The position numbers and the translations under genes were made by a program. Below, piece by piece: positions 34,315 to 46,803 of a DNA stretch of 64,000 nucleotides. The first letter of the stretch is position 1, and each line of letters opens with the position of its first letter. The notes below the pieces were generated by a model. It was not told the DNA's origin, did not search any database, and saw only the letters and a program-made list of their open reading frames with translations. Source of the stretch: Zygnema circumcarinatum (taxonomy: Eukaryota; Streptophyta; Zygnematophyceae; Zygnematales; Zygnemataceae); the NCBI GenBank assembly GCA_037447605.1, contig CM074808.1, positions 978,345 through 1,042,344 on the forward strand, read 5' to 3'.

Positions 34315-35190
34315 TCAAGTTGATGAGCTTCCTCACCTTTCAGATCCTCAGGTGTCTTTTTCTTTGCTTACTCGTGGTTTTGCTTTGCGTCCTTCTTACC
34401 TTTCGCGGACACTCCCTCCCACACTTACTTTCCTTGAGTCATTGCGACCTACTGACGAGCGCTTGTTTTTTGTATGTCATCGCCTTTTTGGGTCCTGGTA
34501 TGTTCTATCGGCCGAGGGCCCGCTTGCACATACGTGCGCTTCGCTCCCTATTTCGGCGGGCGGTTTGGGACTCAGCCCGACTGTTCGTGTGGCGCCTACT
34601 GCGTTTTGGGGTAGTTGGGCTCTTGTTGCTCCTATTCTGGCTTCGCGTTTTCTTGTGGCTGATCGTCCGTTGCTTCAGTCTGCTGTTGCTCGTGTTGATG
34701 ATGGTACTATTCCGTTCCATGCTGCATCGCCTGATGCCCATGGTGTGCTTCCTACTACTGCTCAGGCTCGTGCTCCCCCATTTGCGTCCACATTCGATCC
34801 GACACGTCGCGAGTTTTTGTCGCGTAGCACAGCATGAAGGCGATGCGGCCCTTCGCAACGAGCGCGCACATGCCCACCGTGATGTGACGTGGCTAACGAG
34901 TTTGGTCCTATGCCTGTCGCGAGTTGTGGGTGCCTCGACGCCCGTTTGGATGCCGTCCGTCCGTCCTCGGCCAGTGCGTGCGTCCATCCCTCGCTCCTTG
35001 GAGATGCGCGCACAGCCCTGGAAGGATGCTTGCCACTTTTTATCGACAGCGCATGTCCGTCGCCCTTCAGCGTGGCCCCCCTCCTCGCTTTTCCGCTCCT
35101 TTCGGTTGTTGGTGGCTGTTCGTGTCGGTGGCCTTCCGCCGCTCCCTCCCTCCCTCCCTCCGCGCAATGTGCCCCACATCGGCGACCTTA
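34315..35190 (+). pseudogene. Retroelement reverse-transcriptase C-terminal remains
   Basis: One frame (34352-34837) reads LTRGFALRPSYLSRTLPP, then a block with ISAGGLGLSPTVRVAPTA and FWGSWALVAP. This GGLGL...AxAxxxGSWA pattern is typical of the region after the polymerase core in retroelement proteins of many eukaryotes. The frame ends in a stop, and further coding-like text continues in other frames to about 35190 (LATFYRQRMSVALQR, shared with 7680-7862). No catalytic YxDD box is present, so this is a 5'-truncated, frameshifted relic. Which retroelement class it belongs to is not certain. Confidence 0.6.
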
Positions 35191-35194
35191 GCGG

Positions 35195-35355
35195 CGGCTT
35201 TTAGGGCTGCGTTGTTGAGCTTAGGCGTAGCTTTCTGCTCCTAGATTTTTTCCTTTTTGCCCTTAGTTCCTTTGTGACCAGTTCCTCGTGGTTCCCTATG
35301 ATGATGTTGTCCATGCACATTTGATGGCATCATCGCCATCGTGAGATCAATGCCA
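35195..35355 (+). repeat. Dispersed repeat copy C (retroelement 3' tail)
   Basis: Follows the reverse-transcriptase relic directly. It carries the full landmark series TTGAGCTTAGGCGTAG, GACCAGTTCCTCGTGGTTCC, TTTGATGGC, CATCGTGAGATCAATGCC. It is the copy that shows what the family is attached to. Confidence 0.8.
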
Positions 35356-35974
35356 CATCCTTTTGCGTTCGCATACTATACTTGAGTCATGAGTCCGGCC
35401 TCCAACATAGCATAAAAGCCCGCGGCCGCCCCCCCGCCGCCCGGCGGCAGCCGCTCCGGCTCGGCCCGCGCCGCGACCCCGCGCGAGCCTCCCTCCCTTC
35501 CGCGTGGCGCGCCCGTACGGCCTGTAGCCGTCGTATGCTCTGCCGTACAAGTAGCTCCGTACGCGTCGTGGTACGCAGCGCCGCCGCGAGCATTCCAGTT
35601 CAGTCCAGTTGAGTCCAGTTCGCCGTAGCCGCCGTAGCGTAGCCCCCCGCCTCGCCTGCCAATCTCCGCGCTAGCTCTCAGTGCGACGGCGCTCGTGATG
35701 CGCTCCGCTCCGCTCCGCTGCTGCTGCTGGTGGTGGTGGTGCTTAAGCGTCAGTCAGTGCGGCGAGATCGACTTCATGGGGCTGCATTTTTCGCTGCCCC
35801 TCCTCGGAAGAGCTTACGTCAGCGATCCTGCTGCGAATCCAGTTCCGTCGCCAGTTTCAATTTAGCGAGATTCCATGCCGCGCGTCAGCACACAGTCACA
35901 GTCGTACATATCCGTACCGTCCGTATAGCGCAAGGTGGTGCGCCTGTGGCGCGGCTGCGGACCTCATGCATGGA

Positions 35975-36045
35975 CAAAATCAGCATGGGAAACCACGAGG
36001 AACTGGTCGCAAAGGACCTAAGCGCAAACGGAAAAAGCTAGCTAG
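35975..36045 (-). repeat. Dispersed repeat copy D (truncated, inverted)
   Basis: The reverse strand matches the middle of the family (GACCAGTTCCTCGTGGTTTCC, CAAAGGACC in the given strand, CATGGACAAAATC). Copies C and D thus face each other around 35355-35975, a GC-rich stretch with CTGCTG/TGG runs and no recognised gene. Confidence 0.7.
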
Positions 36046-36236
36046 CTTGACTTCGAGTCTAGTCCAGGCCATATCACATAAAAAAAGTTAACAATCAATC
36101 AGTCTGGTGAGACCATCTCTTAAATAAGAACTTTTTACTATTTTTGTCACAGTGCGCTCGCAAGTTTCCTTCCACCCGCACGGCACGGGCGACGCGACGG
36201 CAGTAGTACGGTACCGTATTGTTTCTGACGCGTCTT

Positions 36237-36502
36237 CACCTTATCCGGAGTTTCAGCTGTACACTCGAACAGTGCAGGTGCTCTAGCCACAGCGAGACAT
36301 GCGAGTGCAAACGAGACGAGTGATGGGAATATTGTTCTTTCAATTTCTGAGCAAGCGCAGGATCAAAAGTCCTGTAGACGGTATCCCAAGGAGAGCATTG
36401 TTCGCACATGGAAGACAGGAAACCTTCAAATTGAGCTCCATAGTTCCAAACGATGGACGCATTTGTTCCAAGCGATTGGCCGACATTCTTGACAAAAGAC
36501 AT
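36237..36502 (-). CDS. Putative protein fragment, unrecognised
   Basis: The minus-strand frame from the ATG at 36502 reads MSFVKNVGQSLGTNASIVW, continues SMCEQCSPWDTVYRTFDP and ALAQKLKEQYSHHSSRLHS, and meets a good donor (AAG|GTGAAG) near 36240. An upstream in-frame ATG at 36529 gives MRGRERAET first. No following exon was found before the repeat copies at 36045, so the gene may be cut by the repeat insertions. Amino-acid composition looks coding, but I recognise no family. Confidence 0.35.
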
Positions 36503-36913
36503 GGTTTCTGCTCTTTCCCTACCCCTCATGAGTTGCCTTCCGACTATCGTAGCTTTTTATATAGCAGCCTTTGAATGAGAGCAGTCTTAGCCTTTACATA
36601 ACGTATCGGTGGATTGACACTACCCCCGGGTGTCATTCAAGTACTTCTGCCTGTATTATACAAGAATTCCTAATAGACAATCTGATCTGCTCTCTCATAT
36701 AACAGAAGACTATGCGGCTGAGGGGAAATACAAAAAAATAAAAAAGCCAGTAACTCGTCAAAACTAGCTGTGTGAGAGTGACGGGCTTTTGGAGGTCAAT
36801 CATCCTCAACCGCATTACGTTCAGTCTACATGCGAAAAAAGGAATAATTCAAACACCTAAAAACGGCCTATACAACCCACACAGAAATTCCGCAGAGCGT
36901 TGTTTTGCATGTT

Positions 36914-39900
36914 TCATGGCGAATGACGCTTCTCCTTCAGCTCCGCAGCCTTTCTTATGGCAATTCTGCAAGATTTCTTGAGGTAAGTTTCTCACCTACT
37001 ACTTTCGTTGCAAAATCACACAAACATACCCAGGTTCACGCCATGAGCCTCCATGGAATCTTCAGGTTTGCTGAACCCCTCAGTTGTCACCTTGGGCCTG
37101 GGTGGCGGGGATACAAGTTTGGGCTGCCAAAAGTTGAGGATGCAGTTGAGGATGAGTTTTCCCACTTATCAAGTGAGGAGCTCGGGCTGAGTGTTAAACT
37201 TTCAGTCCCAGAAGGGCACTCCTGGCGAGGAGTTTCAGTTCCACTCACTCCTTCCCAATGAGAGAGCTTTTCTCCCTTGGTGTTGTGTGGGATATGCGAC
37301 CCAGCGTCTTCGGAGTGACTCCCCGCCCCCTGTTTCGCTTCAGAAAGGAGAGACACTTGGTCGTCACCCTCTACAGCTCTTAGAAAGTTTTCCGCTGTCT
37401 CTATTTCGTCCTTGGAAAGAGCTCGTTTATGCCTTCTTTGAAGAAGACTCTCCTGCATCCAAGACAATAGACAGCGTATTGAAAACATTTTATTTCGGCT
37501 ACCGTACAGCTCAACAAAGGCCTGTTAATACTACACTGGCAAAGTGTATCTAAACTTATCCCTGGCCCTTCTGCCTGTATCGAGCTACTGGGCGTCTGCA
37601 TTAGACAAGCTAAAACTCACCAGTTTCACGCTAGATAAGGGGTAGAACTCCTCTCAAAAGGCTGTAAAGTGAGAGAAGAGTTACCCAGTCAATTAATTGT
37701 CTCGACGACGTCCATTTCCTATTTGTCAGTTGTAGTAGGAGGAAAAGCAACACATCCTCCAGACTCGCTGATGATGTCTAAAGATGAGGTTCGTCATCAT
37801 AGTAACTGAAGGAGGCAGCAGAAGCACGTACCGCCTGTTGAGCCAGAACATTCGGCGAAAGCTTTTCTCTGCCCACTGACTGTCTCGCGTGCTTTGATGC
37901 CTGCAGCTCTTGCATCAATGTCTTACGCATCCATCTGAAATAGGCCAGCTCCTCTGCTTCTGAAGCACCTTGAAATTCGTTCTCCTCTAATTCCTCCAGG
38001 AGTTTCCAAATTCGATTAGGTATTTCAATTGGCTGGTCCAGCTCAGCCCTCTGCTCCGCACCTCTCTGCAGCAAAATTATGGACTCCTTAAGTCAGTGTA
38101 ATGAAAGCGAAATCCTCTCAGATCATCAGAATGGCAGATGTGCTTAAAGACTACAGGAATGGACAGTCACGCGCTGGACGAGAGAACCAATTTGCACTAT
38201 CTGATCCAATTGCAAAATGAATAATTAGAGAAAGGTCATAATGACAGTGACTGGTAGTGACAGGAAAAACTGACTCCAGAGTCAGAAGGTCCATGCTATC
38301 CACCTGGTTCACCAGCAATACCAGCTCCCGCGCCTCATCCTCCAGCTCCTTGTTTGATTTTGCCATCCACCCTACCTTTGCCAACAACACTTTATTAGTT
38401 TTTTTCAGTTTAGTGACCTCCCGATCCAACTGCTTCACCTGGGCTTCCCCAGTCTCAAGCTTCCCTTCCAGTTCACCATTCTTTCCCTGCAAACGAGCCA
38501 CCATCGCTTCCAACTCCTCCTCACGCTTGGTAGCATCTGAATCATTAATGCAAGCGAGAGCTATCTTAAGTTGAGAATTTTTGTGTGCCAACTGCTCCAT
38601 TAGGGTAGCCTCAGATGATTTCAACTTTTCCAGCATCTCCTCAGCCTTGTCAGCCCGTGCTCTTTCTGTGGCTGCCTTTGTCCTCTCTAAGGCTACTTTT
38701 TGACCCAAGTCTGAAGCTGTTCGCCACAATTGGCTCAATTCTTCTCTCTGCCTCCTCAACTGCAGTTTCCTTTCGGTAGCAGCTGCATCCAGTTCTAACA
38801 GCATCTTCTCCAATTTTGCCAGCCGTTCTGCTTGACGCGATGCATCGGCCATACTCATCTTCTCATCAATTTCACTAGTCAAAACTCTGTTTTCATCGTC
38901 CCAATGTCCTTCAGTACATCTTTGTCCAGTAGCTTTCTCATTGTTCCACTCCACTGCCATATGTGTGGCAGTACCTCTTGAACTACCAGGTTTCTGATCC
39001 AAAGGTGCTGCAGCTGGGAGACGATCGGAGACGATAGACACAAGCCCAGGAAGATCTGATTGAAGGTCTATGAGCTGCCTGCGCTCAGTATCCAGCTCAA
39101 GGGCCCTTTCATCATGCCGTTGAGCGAGGTTGCGGACAACATCATTAAGCTTCTGAAGTTCTTTCTCCTCTTCAAATGACCTTCCTCCAACCTCTTTACC
39201 TATCTCTCCAACTGTTTCTTCTGCTATAGTCACCAAACAATTCTCACGATTTCGCTTTGTAAAATGTGTACTGGCGTTTAGACCCTGGCATAAAACGATT
39301 CAGGCAGGCGCGAAGTCATTACAGAGAACGACATGTGCCTGGGCGAGCCAAAGGCATCGAAAGCAGGGGACTTTCACTTTGAAGTTGCAGAGACATACAG
39401 GCTTGAACAATGCATCACCTTAAAAAGCAAAGTTTGACGACACGTGAAACTTCAACTTCAAATGTGAAATGCATTAGTTTTGCAGGAAGCCAATATCCAG
39501 GCAATGTCTCCTCTTCTAACATATTTGCGATGCATCCTCTTCTTTGGAAATAACAGCCATATAAATTTAATGACCAGACATGAAGCTTGAGATTAGGGAG
39601 CAGCTGACGGAGTTCTTACCGACAGACGACGTTGGAGGCCTGACAGGATGTCCTCCAACTCCCCCTCAATGGCTGCTTGAAGACCCTCATCCCAGCCGGA
39701 GGGGCTACCACCTCTAAGTAAGCCTTCACTACCTCCATCTACGATTTCGTTCTCATCTGTGTATCCACTGTCCTTCTCAAGGTTGCCCATTTCCTCATTG
39801 ACAGTATCTGCACAAATTTCAAAATTTCCAATCAATATCCACATCTTCATTAAGAAGAACTTGCAATGTTGTAACCAATGCTGCAGAAGTGTGAGAACTC

Positions 39901-41164
39901 AGTGGTATTTTTCTGCTCATCCTCTACCAATGGTGACGCTATTTCCAACATGCCCATCAAACACTTAGTCTACGGCAGCAGTCAGTTTTTCGGCCAGCTT
40001 TGTGCCATCACCTGAATATGCTTCGATCGTCTCACCGACATCGTTAAGTGCATTCACATCAACGAGTCCTGCTTCCGTTCTGCACTTCTCTTCCGATCCG
40101 GCCTGGTGTGCGTCTCCTTCAGCTTCCGTAGTAGTCTTTCCAACCCGGGCATTGAGTTCCAAACAATCTTGTGACTTATCAACAGGTGACGTGTTTCCGG
40201 CTCCATCAATTACCAAATGGTTCTCCAGACGTGCCCGTAAATTGACTGGTGCTACGGATTTAACCGTTTCTCCCTGCGAACCGAGATTGCATTCCAGCAA
40301 TATCAGGGAGGGTACGACGAAAAAAATGTTGAAAATGACTCAAGAAATACAACAAATGCGGTTGGATGAGCATCTGTGCATGATTTGCAGATTTCCGCAG
40401 CAGAAGCCTTTCAGAATTTTCACATGAAGACTCACTCATTAACATCTTAACCTTACTCATTCCTGCAGACCAGTTTTCAGAAGGCCCCCAAAATTTGGAA
40501 GCAAGAAAAAAAAAAGAAAATGAAAGGAGACAGCATCTCGCTAGTTCCTTCCTGAAGATGCTTGAGAATCGAAGACAACATTCTAAACCAGTATAGATAT
40601 TTGACGTTCTTCTCTTTCGCGATACAGTAATCTCTCTGAATTTTTTTTGGAAACGCTTCGAGTCAACTTGTTTCGAATTCTCATGGTGAACGTCCGAAAT
40701 TCTCAAAGTTTTACTTCATATGCAAAAGCCTAACGGCATACAGCTTCATTTACCACCCCTTATCCTACCATAGAGCTTGCTGTGTTCACTGCTACGTTTT
40801 TAAGAATTCTAACATACAGGAAGCAAAAGCGGTTTCCATACCTGCAACGAAATCTGCGGCAAACGCGCGTGAGCCGCTGCATCAGAACACGACGAGGCTT
40901 CGTAAGTGAACATCCAGTCGCTTCCTTGACAACTTTCGCAGCTAACCCTACAGGAAGAATCCAAGGACGTCAAAATGGTTTCATCATGATCATATATTCA
41001 CCACTGCAGGAATCAAAAAAAGTACCTTCAGCAAGCGCAGGCTTCATATGACCCGCCAAAAGCCGCGCACAGGCGTCGGTGAAGGACGCTTTCATCCTCG
41101 TCCATCGCAGCGAAAAGAGTCCTGTCGCTACAGCGGATCGCACTCTCCTCCTCCCGTTTGCCAT
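36914..41164 (-). CDS. Long coiled-coil protein, function unknown
   Basis: Exons, 5' to 3': 41164-41026, 40947-40842, (gap), 40273-40012, 39807-39620, 39220-38304, 38065-37832, 37452-37091, 36965-36914. The last four join in phase, as do the first two and 40273/39807. Junctions 40842/40273 and 39620/39220 are unresolved and probably hide small exons. The 917-bp exon encodes about 305 residues of heptad-rich helix (LAKLEKMLLELDAAATERK, LEAMVARLQGKNGELEGKL, REVTKLKKTNKVLLAKVG). A second helical segment follows (NRIWKLLEELEENEFQGA, SLLQRRHKRALSKDEIETA). The middle (40273-39620) is acidic and low in hydrophobics. The end is short and basic (IRKAAELKEKRHSP). Layout resembles tethering or scaffold proteins, but no PX, GRIP or other named domain is visible. 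Start at 41164 is the first ATG of an open frame and is uncertain. Confidence 0.6.
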
Positions 41165-42755
41165 CGCGTCTCCTCGCCTTCCTCCCCTCCTCTCCTCCTC
41201 CTCCTCCTCTTCCTCCCTCCTCCACCTTGATCCTGCTCGTGCTCGTGGTCCTGCTCGTGCTCCTCCTCCTCCTCCTGCTCCTGCTCCTGCTCCTGCTGGT
41301 CCTCCTCCTGCTCCTGCTGGTCCTCCTCCTCCTCCTCGTGCTCCGCCCTGCTCTTGCTCCCGCAGCACCTTCAGGACTGCGCGCCCACGAGCAGAAAAGC
41401 GCACATTCAAAACTAAGCCGGCGCCAAGTGGCGTCCGCCAATTGGTCCTGAGGCTGTCGGGCCTGGAACGGCTACAGTACCGGGCCGTACATCCGACCGT
41501 ACACAGGCTTGTCTGAACCCTCGCCCGCCTTTGCGATATTTTGCATACCGACGGGATTTTGCGGCGGACCGGCAATATCTTAAAAAATTGAAAGTTTTCG
41601 GGATCAAGAAATTTAGCTGCCCGAAGATTGGAAACACGACTTTCCATTGGTTCATAATTGCAAAAATGTACGGTAAAAAACGTTTTTTGTGCCAAAGACC
41701 GCGGGGCGAATAAAGCCAAACTGTACGAACCCACCATTTGAATTCTCGTACCGACGATACTCTGTACGGACACAAGACAGAAGACGACAAATTGTAACGT
41801 TCCATGTATCCAAACAATGACGGAACAGCGTTGTGGTCAACCTCTGACCGCTTTGCGCCTATCCGGGAGCACCTTTTCCATGCTGCTGACGTGGCCGTGT
41901 CGGTGGCCCGCCGGGCAGGGCGGGCGGGTCCTCCGACAAAAAATTCCGGAAGGTTGCCGGCGGGCTGGTCGGAGGGAGTCGTACGGACTACGTACGAAAG
42001 GCATACGGAATGTCAGTCCGGCGCTGCGATCCAGGCACCCCGGGCGACTGTGCGACAAAATGGCCACGGAACTGGCACGTGCTCAAATTCGTACCCCGCA
42101 GTTCCGTTTCTCGTCCCCATGGACAGCGTTTCTGTGCGGGTCAGATTCATAGTTTTTAGACTGAACGCGAAACTGTCAACAAGGCCATCATGAAAACGAA
42201 GGATGCTATTGGAGCAAGGAGGTCCCCCATGACATGGCATCACATGGCATCCATCACCTTATGATGAGATAAAATGAGAAATTTGACACTAGCGGCTGCT
42301 TACGCCTCCAACAGGACGTGCTTGCAAGAAGCAATCTAGTGCCAGTGCAGGTTCATTACTAAGCTAGGGGAGGACGCGCCTCGCTACAGTTCATGATGAC
42401 GATGATCAGTCTCTCTATTCTCGTGTACTATACATCTAATAATTTGTACAGAACTCCCATTCCGTTAGCTTTACTGGCAGCCTTAGTCCACCAGAACAAG
42501 AGTTCTTATGCATCCTACCTGCTCCTCCCCTAACTACATCAGAGTAGAGACTTTAATGCCTTGCCTGCATGGCCACGTGCACGTGCCTCGCAGATACCTT
42601 AAAAAGCTATTATATCCTCACTACTACTTCAGATTCAACTTCATCTTTCCAACACATCCCCATTCCACCACGGTTGCTAGCAAAGTGCAACCAAGACTGG
42701 GAATCGCCTCCTTTCCCCACATATAGTTCGTCGACGAGCCCCACAGCTTTCATTA
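41165..42755. other. Intergenic region with TCC/CTG-rich tract
   Basis: 41185-41345 is a TCC/TGCTCC low-complexity tract just upstream of the coiled-coil gene start. The rest (41400-42755) has no recognised gene; 42250-42755 probably is the 3' flank of the bZIP gene. TGACGTGGC lies at about 41886. Confidence 0.5.
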
Positions 42756-45700
42756 TCATGCCGATGCAGCGACGGCAGTACCCTCCTGAGACTTGGGCCA
42801 TTCTGCAGAAGCCTCTCCTGCCATTGATGGAGGGGCCGATCCTTCTTTTGAGGGATCTGCTGCCTCTGCTTCAGCTCTCTTCTGCAGCCTTTCTGCGGAA
42901 TCCCCCCCTCCCCTGCTCCAAGACTGCCCCTGTGCCCCTCCTGCTGCCCCCTTGCCCTCCTTGCCGCCCTCCTGCTTCCCTCCACTGAGCTGAACAGGGA
43001 GAGAGATTCCTGCTGCGCGTGCCTGCAACTCCAATCATCATCACACCATAAGTTCAAGTCGAGGTGATGTTCGCTGATTTCTCAACAAACTAACTTCCAA
43101 TGGTAATTAAACAAGAATTTCAAGTTCATGCAGGCAGTTGGAGCCCTATAACTGCTTCAGTGCACATTCTATTTAATACACACCTTTTCCTGCAGCATCG
43201 CATTCTGTGAACTGAGAAGCGAACATCTCTCTTGCAGTTGTGCAAGCTCCTGCAGGCAAACACATAACTGCAAGCTCAGCTCTCCCCAGTCCTGAAGCAG
43301 CTTCTGTCAGTAAAGCCCCCCACTAAGCCCGATAACCATTGGCAATTATGCCGTTCCTTCAACAATATGACAAGTATATTAGTAGTCAAAAGCTCACCGT
43401 TCGCAGGGCTGTATTGTCCGTAACGAGAGTGTGCACACGTGTACTGAGATCTTCACACTCGGCCTGCTTACGGAGCCGCGATCTCCGAGCCGACTCCCTG
43501 TTGCTCTGCTTGCGGCGCTGCCTCTTCACCTCACGTTCATCCTGGTTAATAGATATGCGCGAATGACTCTCACATCATGTCAACCAGGGAACATGCTTTT
43601 GCTCGGTTGACAACTACATTCACAATTCACAATTCACAATTCTCATCCAACACGTTCTGCTCAATACGACGCAGAACACATTGACAGAATGCTGACGCAG
43701 CTTCTCGACGAAGGCCAAAGAAGTGAGAATCTTGCTCTTCGCTCAGATCAAAAGTAATCGGAGATGGGGGGGGACTGTATACACGAAAGGAAAGAAAGAA
43801 TATTTGTGGAATACAGGCAGGAAAATCACCTGAAACGGCATCGTCGGACCATCGGTGTTGAGTCCTCCAGAGCTTTGACTCCGGGAAACATGAGGGCCAA
43901 CCCACATATCGGGTGTATATGCGTATGTTGCAGCCCCACTACCAGTCGGTGGCGAAGCCATGGATGGACGCCCTCCCTCACTGCTTGTCAGTGTTTCATA
44001 GCTTCGCTTATTCCGCCGCATTCCGCCTTTTACCGGTGCCTGACCCTGAGAGAATAGTATGGGTCCAAACTCGTTAGAAAAGCTGCGAAAAACAGGCGCA
44101 AATCTTCGATCTAGATTCACGTCAAGCTCAATGGCCATCACCAGCAAGAGTACAACCATAATTCTTTACGGGCCCTTGGTCTCCCTATTGAAAGGCAGGA
44201 TGAATGTGGTTTCTTACCCCCGCACTTCCACTGGATGCATCCGTTGCACTCCCATCATGCGGAGCTGCTCCTCCTGTGAGAGGGGCTGCTGCAGGAGCTG
44301 CAGTGGTCACTGCAGGCGCACTAACATTCGCTGTTTCCGTTGCTTCCTGCAAGCCATTGCCAAGTTTTGGGTCAGCCCACCTTCTTCCCGACATGCTCAG
44401 CTGCAGCATTCTCCTGAAATAGGATACATGCAGTTGAACACATTTTGTTTTGCCTCTCATCATAAGCCGTCAGCCATACCTTGGAGGGCGCTGATGGCGT
44501 GCTGGGATAAGAGTAGGGAGACGGGGGCGGAGGATGGCCGCTCATAGTCGGAAGTTGCGTAGGATACATTGCGCCGTATGCATATGGTGAAGGGGGAGGG
44601 GCGCCATAGGCAGCCATCATGGGCTGCGATGGAGTCACCACGTCCAAAGCGAAGGGTGTCAGCTTTAGCTGTAGGAACGCACATAACACATGCATTTCAT
44701 GCATTCCAAAAAGGTGCAACTTTTGGAAGGAGCCAACATTGTTCGCACACGTATAGCAATGCAACTATCAGTAGGGATGAGGGGTTAAGCAGCATATAGC
44801 ATATAGCATATAGCATATAGCATATAGCATATAGCATATAGCATATAGCATATAGCCCACCTGTGGCCCCCACATGTGTGGATGATAAGGTGTCGGCATT
44901 GGTGATCCATAGTAACTTCCAGGGTGTGCATGACCTGGCGGAGCGGACTTATAGTACGCCTGCCCAACACATGTATGAACACATACTCGCCTTAAGTCCA
45001 AGTCAAGGCACTGGTGACAAGCACACGCGTGGACGTTTCTAATTTGGGAAAAGGACAAGAATCCAGAAAGCAGAACTAGTCCCTCAGTACAATTGCAAGC
45101 CTACTACATACAAGCCGTAGCATCGTTGACTATGAAAATGCTCTCACAATGCGCAACAATCGGCTTTCCGATGGGTGGACAGGGCTAGTAGCAATAAAGG
45201 AGCATAATATTCGTGCAAGCAACACCACTTAAGTACCATCGCGACCTTCGGACAGCATGCATTTGGATTCCAGCTGAACAGCATGTATACTGAACCCCAG
45301 GTTACATGTCAACAGCCGTAACAAGGCCCATGATCCAGTCTCCCCACTTACTCTTGATAACTCCGACTTATAGTAGGGACTCATACCGCTATCTAAGAAA
45401 AGATAAACCACCCTTCAACACTCTCCTCCAAATCCCGCCTACCACAGGTTCCCTCGATATACGCTGCAGTCCATGTTATACAGATCACAGCTTCAACTCT
45501 GGATGTCAAAACAATACTGACAGTTCGACAGTTCCAAGGAAAAACAACAGACTAAGGTACAATGCAAAATACTTCCCTGGAACATGTAGTGAATCCAGAA
45601 CTCCGCCAACTATAAGGTGGTTGCCCTCAAAGTGCTGAAATGGAAACGGTGGTGACCAGTGCCTAACCAAACGTACTCTCTCCTCCCTTTCACTGTGTCC

Positions 45701-46803
45701 CAGGTACTAATAGTGTAGCAGTGAAATGACGCAAGTAAATTACTCAAGCAACAAGAAGCCAAAGCGTGTACAAATAAGGCCGAAAGTCAGATTAAACTAG
45801 ACATAACGTGTCTAGGTCTAGGCCTAGGCCTGCACAAACGAATATGTCAAACAGTGATTCTACGAAAGGACGCAGCAAGTTAAAGCAGGGACCTTCCACA
45901 GAAACATTACAGCAGCTCTCTTTTATGAACTCCGTTACTTTTACATGTCCAAATCCTACGAGGTCAAAAGAGCAATGTCCGATAGCAGACATGCAGGTAC
46001 CGCTTGAACACTTATGAAATATCAAGCAGCAGCGACTTTTTTCACGAAACCGCCTAAGCACACTATGGCATAGAACGCGTAAATAGAGATAAATCTAGTA
46101 TATACCTCCATTGCCGCCGCCCAGCCATTGTAGGGCGTTTGTCCATCCTTGTTTGAGTCTCCTGCAACCAGCAACAGTCCATATGTGTCTCTTTAAAACC
46201 ACTGCTCAATGACCTGTATCCAACGCTAAAGGCTAACTACAACCCACTTACCCAGACAATGTTCAAGCGGTCCATTCCCGCAGCTAAAAGCTGACATTCA
46301 CGTGCACTATGTTAATTAGCAAACAATAGCGAGTTCCTCTCTACTGATATCGCACAGCGACAGACGTAATACCTACAGCTCGAAACACACTCCCTTCTCC
46401 TGGGAATCCATCCTGCAAATTTCCACTAACTGCTCACTAGCTACATCCACCCCACCATCACCAACAAAAACCACTACCATCCACCGTCCCGCCTTCATAA
46501 CCATCCCAGCCCTCCCACCCTCCCGCCATCATCTCTCCTCATTTCCCCTCCTCTCCCCCTCCTCTTCACCTTTCCCATCCTACTCCAAAACCTAAAAGTT
46601 CACTCCCTTCACGCACCTCCCTTCTCCCCGCTCCCCTGCGCCGGCGGCGCTCCCGTCCCTGCCGCTCCCCCTTGCCCTCCCCCCTGATGCTGTTGCTGCT
46701 GCGCCGGCGGCGGCGCCTTTCCAGCCGCCATCCCCGGCATCGCGGCCAGATGCTGCCTCGCCTGCCCAGCGACCTCCCCCGCTCCGCCTACAGCGCTGCT
46801 CAT
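42756..46803 (-). CDS. GBF: G-box binding factor, group G bZIP with MFMR domain, 450 aa
   Basis: Binds CACGTG boxes as a dimer in plant light and stress regulation. Exons, 5' to 3': 46803-46617, 46161-46106, 44959-44861, 44668-44480, 44346-44218, 44045-43830, 43541-43398, 43249-43184, 43022-42756; all phases close. The proline-rich MFMR region reads [46 protein letters not shown]. The basic region is [20 protein letters not shown] with the invariant N306-x7-R314, followed by a leucine zipper split over two exons ([34 protein letters not shown]). The tail is Gly/Glu/Ala-rich. Intron 2 is long (44960-46105). A CCACGTGGC box at about 47269 lies 465 bp upstream of the ATG, which would permit self-regulation. 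Confidence 0.95.
44793..44857. repeat. CATATAG heptamer array in bZIP intron
   Basis: About nine tandem copies of a CATATAG-type heptamer immediately next to the donor of the intron following exon 44959-44861. The array could vary in length between strains. Confidence 0.9.

Noticed and set aside
33966-35204. 412-codon plus-strand frame
   Set aside because: The recognisable retroelement text lies in a different frame (34352-34837); this frame is a leucine-rich shadow.
37017-37261. Plus-strand frame VHAMSLHGIFRFAEP...
   Set aside because: The minus strand of the same stretch is an exon with good acceptor and donor sites that joins in phase to flanking coiled-coil gene exons.
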